Under the pieces are notes generated by a model, which worked only from the letters and a program-made list of their open reading frames with translations, was not told the origin of the DNA and did no database searches. From Thunnus maccoyii (Eukaryota; Chordata; Actinopteri; Scombriformes; Scombridae), in contig NC_056544.1 in NCBI RefSeq assembly GCF_910596095.1, positions 15,547,155-15,611,154 on the forward strand: a DNA stretch of 64,000 bases, given 5' to 3'. Every line of letters starts with the position of its first letter. The stretch's first letter is position 1. Shown here piece by piece: positions 59,601 to 64,000 of the stretch. The position numbers were made by a program, and so were the translations under genes.

Positions 59601-62600
59601 AAGTTCGAGCGCCCATTCCCCAGAAGCAGGACATACTGGTTGAACCAGAACCGCTGTTTGGAGGTATTACATTGCTTCTATTCTTACTTTATCCCATTCA
59701 TATAGTTTTTAAACTAAGTTGCTGTTATTACTGGCAGTTGTTGTGATCATCTAATGTGACTTTTGGTGTGTCTGTTACACATTCAGTGCCAAAGCGAAGA
59801 AGACCCGCTCGATCTATATTTGATGGCTTCAGGGACTTCCAGACAGAAACAAGTAAGTATGTTAAAGCTTAATGCTGCATAATTACAACCAACATTTACT
59901 TTACTGTACATTTACATTAACTTACTGTAAGTAACCAGGTTACTCATATCGAGATCGACCTTATATGGACTGTAGTAATCAGCAGGTCAGATTTCTCCCT
60001 TACCCCTGACTTTATTTTTGAAGTATGGCTTTCTTATTTTAACTTTGGTAGTCAAATGTTCAGCTGTTTAAAAATAACTTATTCAGACTTCTGGAGGCTA
60101 CTTAGTGTTAGTTTCTGTCGGACTTTAGATGGAATTATTTTAAATTCATGGATGCATCGCTCTGTAATTATCTCACCGATCATCCATGCACTCTGCTGTT
60201 ACTTTGCCCATCTGCACTCTTTTGTTATGCACATGTGTACATATAAAAGAAAATTAGAAACTGTTTTTTTATATACATACACATGGCAGAGAAATTGTTG
60301 GTCTCCTGGGGAAACCAGGTTTCTCCAATCCCCTACCCCAATTACAATGACCAGGTTTCTTGTTTAGATGACTTACTGGAAAAATCCGATTGTAACCCAC
60401 TTACTTAAGCGTATGTAAATGCACCATCTCTAGCAACTTTATAGTACTGTGTCTTTATTTACTACAATGAAAGGATTTTTTTCTTTCTTTTCCTAGTCCG
60501 CCAGGAACAGGAGCTGCGTAACGGTGGCACGGTGGATAAGAAACTGAGCACCCTGGCAGACCTTTTCCGTCCTCCCATTGAGCTCATGCACAAAGGCAGC
60601 TTTGAGACGGTGAGGAGTCACTCAGCGGACGCTTTACACCACACATCTTTATTCAGTGAAATTTCAGATGATGATTGTAGATCAAAGATGGGCAACTAGG
60701 TGTGCCATGACTGGAAGGGCAGGAGTATCCAGGTCATTTTTGCCAAACTGTTGTTTTTTTTTTTTTCTTTAAATGAAAAATTTCCCCTGGCTGGTTGAAT
60801 GTACACTCACAATATTTGTAAAATCAGTCCTCCATAACATGTGGTCACATGCTACCAATGTAGATGGTTGTAACTGTTTTCCGTAAGGGGGACACCTTTT
60901 TATTTAGTGAATTTAAATTTGTCTTCCATCAAGCTGTTGATGTGCTTTGGCTCTTAAATCTAGACTTGCCAACTTAGTGATTTAATTATACACTAATTGG
61001 CTAAATCCAGCTTGATGTCCTGTCTTTACTGATTCTACATTTGCTCTTTTGTGCTTATAGGCAAAAGACTGCGGCCAAATGGAGAACAAGTGGTTAATGA
61101 TCAACATTCAAAATGTTCAGGACTTTGCCTGCCAGTGCCTGAACAGAGACGTGTGGAGTAACGATGCAGTGAAGACCATCATCAGAGAACACTTCATATT
61201 CTGGCAGGTATGCTGCCTCAGAGCACGGGGTCGTATTTGATCTCTGATGATTTCACGTCCCAGCCCAGGCCAGCCTACTGGCTGACGTGGAAAAGTCGGC
61301 ATAATAACAAAGAGAAGATGCAATACTTTTTTTTTTTTTTTCAAATAAATGATGATGTTTCAGTGGCTGCTTCTACTGCAGAAAAAAACTCTTTGAAATC
61401 CCCTTTTTGGCCTGATTTCTCAAAGCTAAATGCACGTTGTTCTTTCCATGTGTTTCTCTGCATCTGCATTGTGTTGAGCCTTTTATTTCATTACAGGTAT
61501 ATCATGACAGTGAAGAGGGACAAAGATACATCCAGTTCTATAAACTGAACAAGTTTCCCTATATTTCCATCCTCGACCCCCGTACAGGTGAGTGTTCATG
61601 TGAACTGAGGTAGTGGTAAGAGGACAGTGTATCTCTCCTGCATAACATTTAGAAGACAAGAAAATAGTGTTGAGAAGTAATTCAAAAGCAATAAAATGTC
61701 CTTGTGTGACAGAGCGAGAGATCTTTGTATTATTAAAATTGATGGGATCATTACAAGCCAGCAATAAGTTTTTCTCTAAATAAATAGGGAAGATAAATGT
61801 GAACTGCATGTATTGTCATCTTATTTATAGTGACTATTTCCTGCTTTTGCTGTCTTTTAAAAACTTCTATAAATTGATTTTTGTCAATGACAAGTGCTGT
61901 TCATTCACGTTCACTGTAGGTCAGAAAATGGTGGAGTGGAACCAGCTGGATGTGGCATCGTTCTTGGAGCAGGCGTCTGGCTTCCTGGCAGAGCACGGGC
62001 AGCTCGACGGACCGTCCTGTCACGCACCCCCTGCCAAACGAGCTCGCTCTGTGGGTCTCTCATCTCATGTGTCAGCTTTCATTCTCCTTTTTTTCTGCTC
62101 CAATAAGAGCCTATCTTTTCTCTCAGGGACTCTGTTGGAAGTTCCTCTGTCACAACTATTTATCAGTTGTAGAACTGCACAATATCTGGATATCTTCTCA
62201 TGATATAAAACTAGATATGATCAGGTCTGTTACGGTCATAACAACTTGAGCGTTGCATCTTCCTAGTCCTAAAAGCTGCATTACATGTGAAAGATCATAT
62301 TTCTTTGAATTTATTAGACTGTACTATGGTGAGTTATTCTACCTGCTTAGTCATCAAGCCCTTACAACTGATGATCAGTTCTATCCGTTTTATCCAGTTT
62401 TATCCTCTGAAAGCACCATATTCAACCCCAAAAGATTGTCACATTATCAATGGTATTGATAGACCTGATGGCAAGTATTGTGATATTTGGTATTTGTCAG
62501 TATCAATCATTTTGGCTGAGTGTATTATGTTCCTCTCCTTTGTATTATTCTTCCCAGCTCTTTGATTTGTTTTCAACAGCTACGCTCTCTGTTTTCTGTT

Positions 62601-63109
62601 CTAGGAGAGTCTGATTGATGCCAGTGAAGACAGTCAGCTGGAGGCAGCAATCCGAGCCTCCCTACAGGAGACCCACTATGAGTCCTCAAATGTCCCTGAC
62701 GCCCCAGATTCCCCGCGATCAGATGACGACTCTGATGCAGAGCCTTTCTCTGACAGCGAGGGTCCCATCTCTGTGGATGGCTCGGACAGTGAAATGCCAG
62801 AACCCCAGGAAGAGAAAAGTTCTGCCAGCAAACACACCCCAGCCCCTCCCACCACTTCGGCTCAGCAACGTCTTCACCCCGATAATTCGTCTTCTTGCCA
62901 CAGAAAGTCTCCCTACAAAGAAAACAACCACAATCACAAGAAAGAGGAGAGCAAAAAGAACCACCTGGAGCCCTCAGCTGCCGTTCCTCGTCATCCTCCG
63001 CCTGACGCAGATTCTGTGGGGAACTCCTGTACAGCAACAGCTGAAAGCGCGGGGCCTTCAAAAATCAGCACCACCAAAACCTGTGACGTAGACTGCCCTG
63101 ATGACAACG
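56601..63109 (+). CDS. ubxn7: UBX domain-containing protein 7, 5' part (continues beyond window)
   Basis: Nine coding exons: 56601-56670, 59090-59243, 59599-59663, 59787-59852, 60497-60609, 61061-61207, 61497-61587, 61920-62050 and 62605-63109. All junctions are GT/AG and phase-consistent, giving 447 codons so far. Residues about 10-55 are UBA-like (ESVGKHMLEACNNNLEMAV). Residues about 125-260 are the UAS thioredoxin-like domain (NKWLMINIQNVQDFACQCLN, NRDVWSNDAVK, REHFIFWQVYHDSEEGQRYI). Residues 285-305 are a UIM (EDSQLEAAIRASLQETHYES). An acidic, Ser-rich linker follows. The UBX domain (p97/VCP binding) is not in the window and must lie past 64000. UBXN7 links p97 to cullin-RING ligases and HIF1A turnover in the nucleus. 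The linker is longer and more divergent than in human; the rest is close. Confidence 0.97.
56671..59089. other. ubxn7: ubxn7 intron 1
   Basis: Holds CpG-rich sequence to about 57370 (possible promoter-proximal control), a poly-A run at 57387, and the long foldback at 57886-58540. Open frames at 56773-57388 fall in the CpG-rich part, on both strands, without recognisable motifs. Confidence 0.6.
57886..58540. mobile_element. Long foldback (inverted-repeat) element in ubxn7 intron 1
   Basis: Arms of about 300 bp (57886-58190 and 58235-58540) are inverted copies with moderate divergence. The tips share GCTCACAATTTTTCAAGT, and TTAA stands at both ends (57886-57889 and 58537-58540). About 40 bp separate the arms. 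Probably a non-autonomous TTAA-targeting element. Confidence 0.8.
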
Positions 63110-64000
63110 GTACGGCAACGTGTAATTCTAAACCTGAAATAATTATAATGAGGGTATTAGAGTGTGTGTGTTTGAGTGTGAATGTCTACAGCCTGCAGGC
63201 AGACACGTCTCAAAATGTTTAACCACTCTAAATGAGCACTTAAAGTGTCAGTGCAACACTTTACACAGTGATTGGCCAGAATTACAGAGATCAGAAAGTA
63301 AGCAAGGTTTGAACTTCTCTCTCTCTCTCAAGACAATTCATTACACAACTATTTCTGGCACTTATCGTGTGCACAACTGAGTGCAACACTATGAATGCCT
63401 TCCAGGAGAAACACATAAAATGTGCACCGTTATCCACATATTTTAACATTTATCACATCTTGTCCCTCTCTATGACGGCCAACTTGTCATACCACCTTCA
63501 AGTGTGGACATTAGGAAAACTTTTACCTTCGGATGTGGTCAGACAAAACGTCAAAACGAACGAGTTCTTTTCTAGCATAACAAGTCCCCTAATGTGTGTC
63601 CACCAGTCAGCTTCTTGAGCTTTAAACTTAGCAGTACATGGTGAGCGCTGCAGCTTGCCCAGATGTTGTTGTGATACTCGAACACAGAGTTAAACTTACA
63701 CTGCTTTTTGAGCTTTACAGTATAAAATATTCACCGTAAATTCCCAGAGGAGAATATATGATGATGAAAACAAGTCAACAACCTCTTTAAAGTAAAGTAA
63801 GTAAAGTAAGAAGTTTTGGAAATAACTGCAGGGCATTAGCAATTAGATACAACTATTATATATTTTTGACATTTGCAATGAATTCAAGGCTGCAGAGGAT
63901 GGGGGCGATGGCTCAGTCTGTCTTTGTGCAAGTGATCTTACACTGATTAGACCAAAAAAGACATTTAGACAAGAAATTAAACATCTCATAACTACATTCA
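63110..64000. other. ubxn7: Start of ubxn7 intron 9, to window end
   Basis: Follows the donor GTACGG. No exon encoding the UBX domain was found. A (GTGT)n-rich stretch lies near 63160. A tRNA-like GGGCGATGGCTCAGTCTGTC at about 63903 is only a head fragment. Confidence 0.5.

Noticed and set aside
62573-63061. 162-codon minus-strand frame opposite ubxn7 exon 9
   Set aside because: Shadow of the Ser/Pro-rich ubxn7 coding exon.
63900-63945. tRNA-like head near the right edge
   Set aside because: Only an A-box-like fragment, no B box following within the visible sequence; not a tRNA gene.

Overview
The window is teleost (probably percomorph) nuclear DNA. The evidence is short vertebrate-type exons with GT/AG introns, a fish-specific NLR gene with FISNA, NACHT, LRR and B30.2 parts, Tc1, hAT and MITE-type repeats, and many microsatellites. 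No complete RNA gene, CRISPR array or bacterial sequence was seen.

Layout. Positions 1-24.9 kb hold three paralogues of a short, MHC-class-I-like membrane receptor gene. Copies A (1112-3233) and B (7552-10282) lie head-to-tail on the minus strand, inside a tandem duplication that also duplicated a Tc1 transposon. Copy C (20433-24209) lies inverted on the plus strand. Each encodes a signal peptide, a shortened alpha1-like exon, an alpha2-like exon with the class I cysteine spacing, no alpha3, a membrane segment and a tyrosine-containing tail. This matches what I recall of the teleost H lineage of MHC class I. Copy C looks intact (235 aa). Copy B has a premature tail stop (225 aa). Copy A has lost both ectodomain exons, but its remaining exons still join in frame (82 aa). 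All three carry an interferon-response-like GAAANNGAAA element upstream.

Positions 24.9-28.8 kb are gene-poor and include a perfect 22-bp inverted repeat. Positions 28.9-36.4 kb hold ppp1r7 (sds22, a leucine-rich regulator of protein phosphatase 1), complete in ten coding exons, with a long 3' UTR. Positions 37.9-46.3 kb hold a minus-strand fish NLRC/B30.2 gene. It has at least seven disabling changes and an LTR-like insertion between its two LRR exons. A duplicated flanking block lies on both sides of it; the distal copy is interrupted by a 2.28-kb hAT-like element with 8-bp target duplications, and the other copy preserves the empty site.

Positions 52.4-53.2 kb hold a tandem array of tRNA-like modules. 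Positions 56.6-64 kb hold the 5' nine coding exons of ubxn7 (a p97 cofactor with UBA-like, UAS and UIM regions). Its UBX exons lie beyond the right edge.

The receptor cluster and the NLRC relic are lineage-specific immune genes placed beside two conserved housekeeping genes (ppp1r7 and ubxn7). The housekeeping genes keep perfect exon phase, while the immune genes show duplication, exon loss and tail loss. All family assignments come from reading the sequence and from memory; no search was run.
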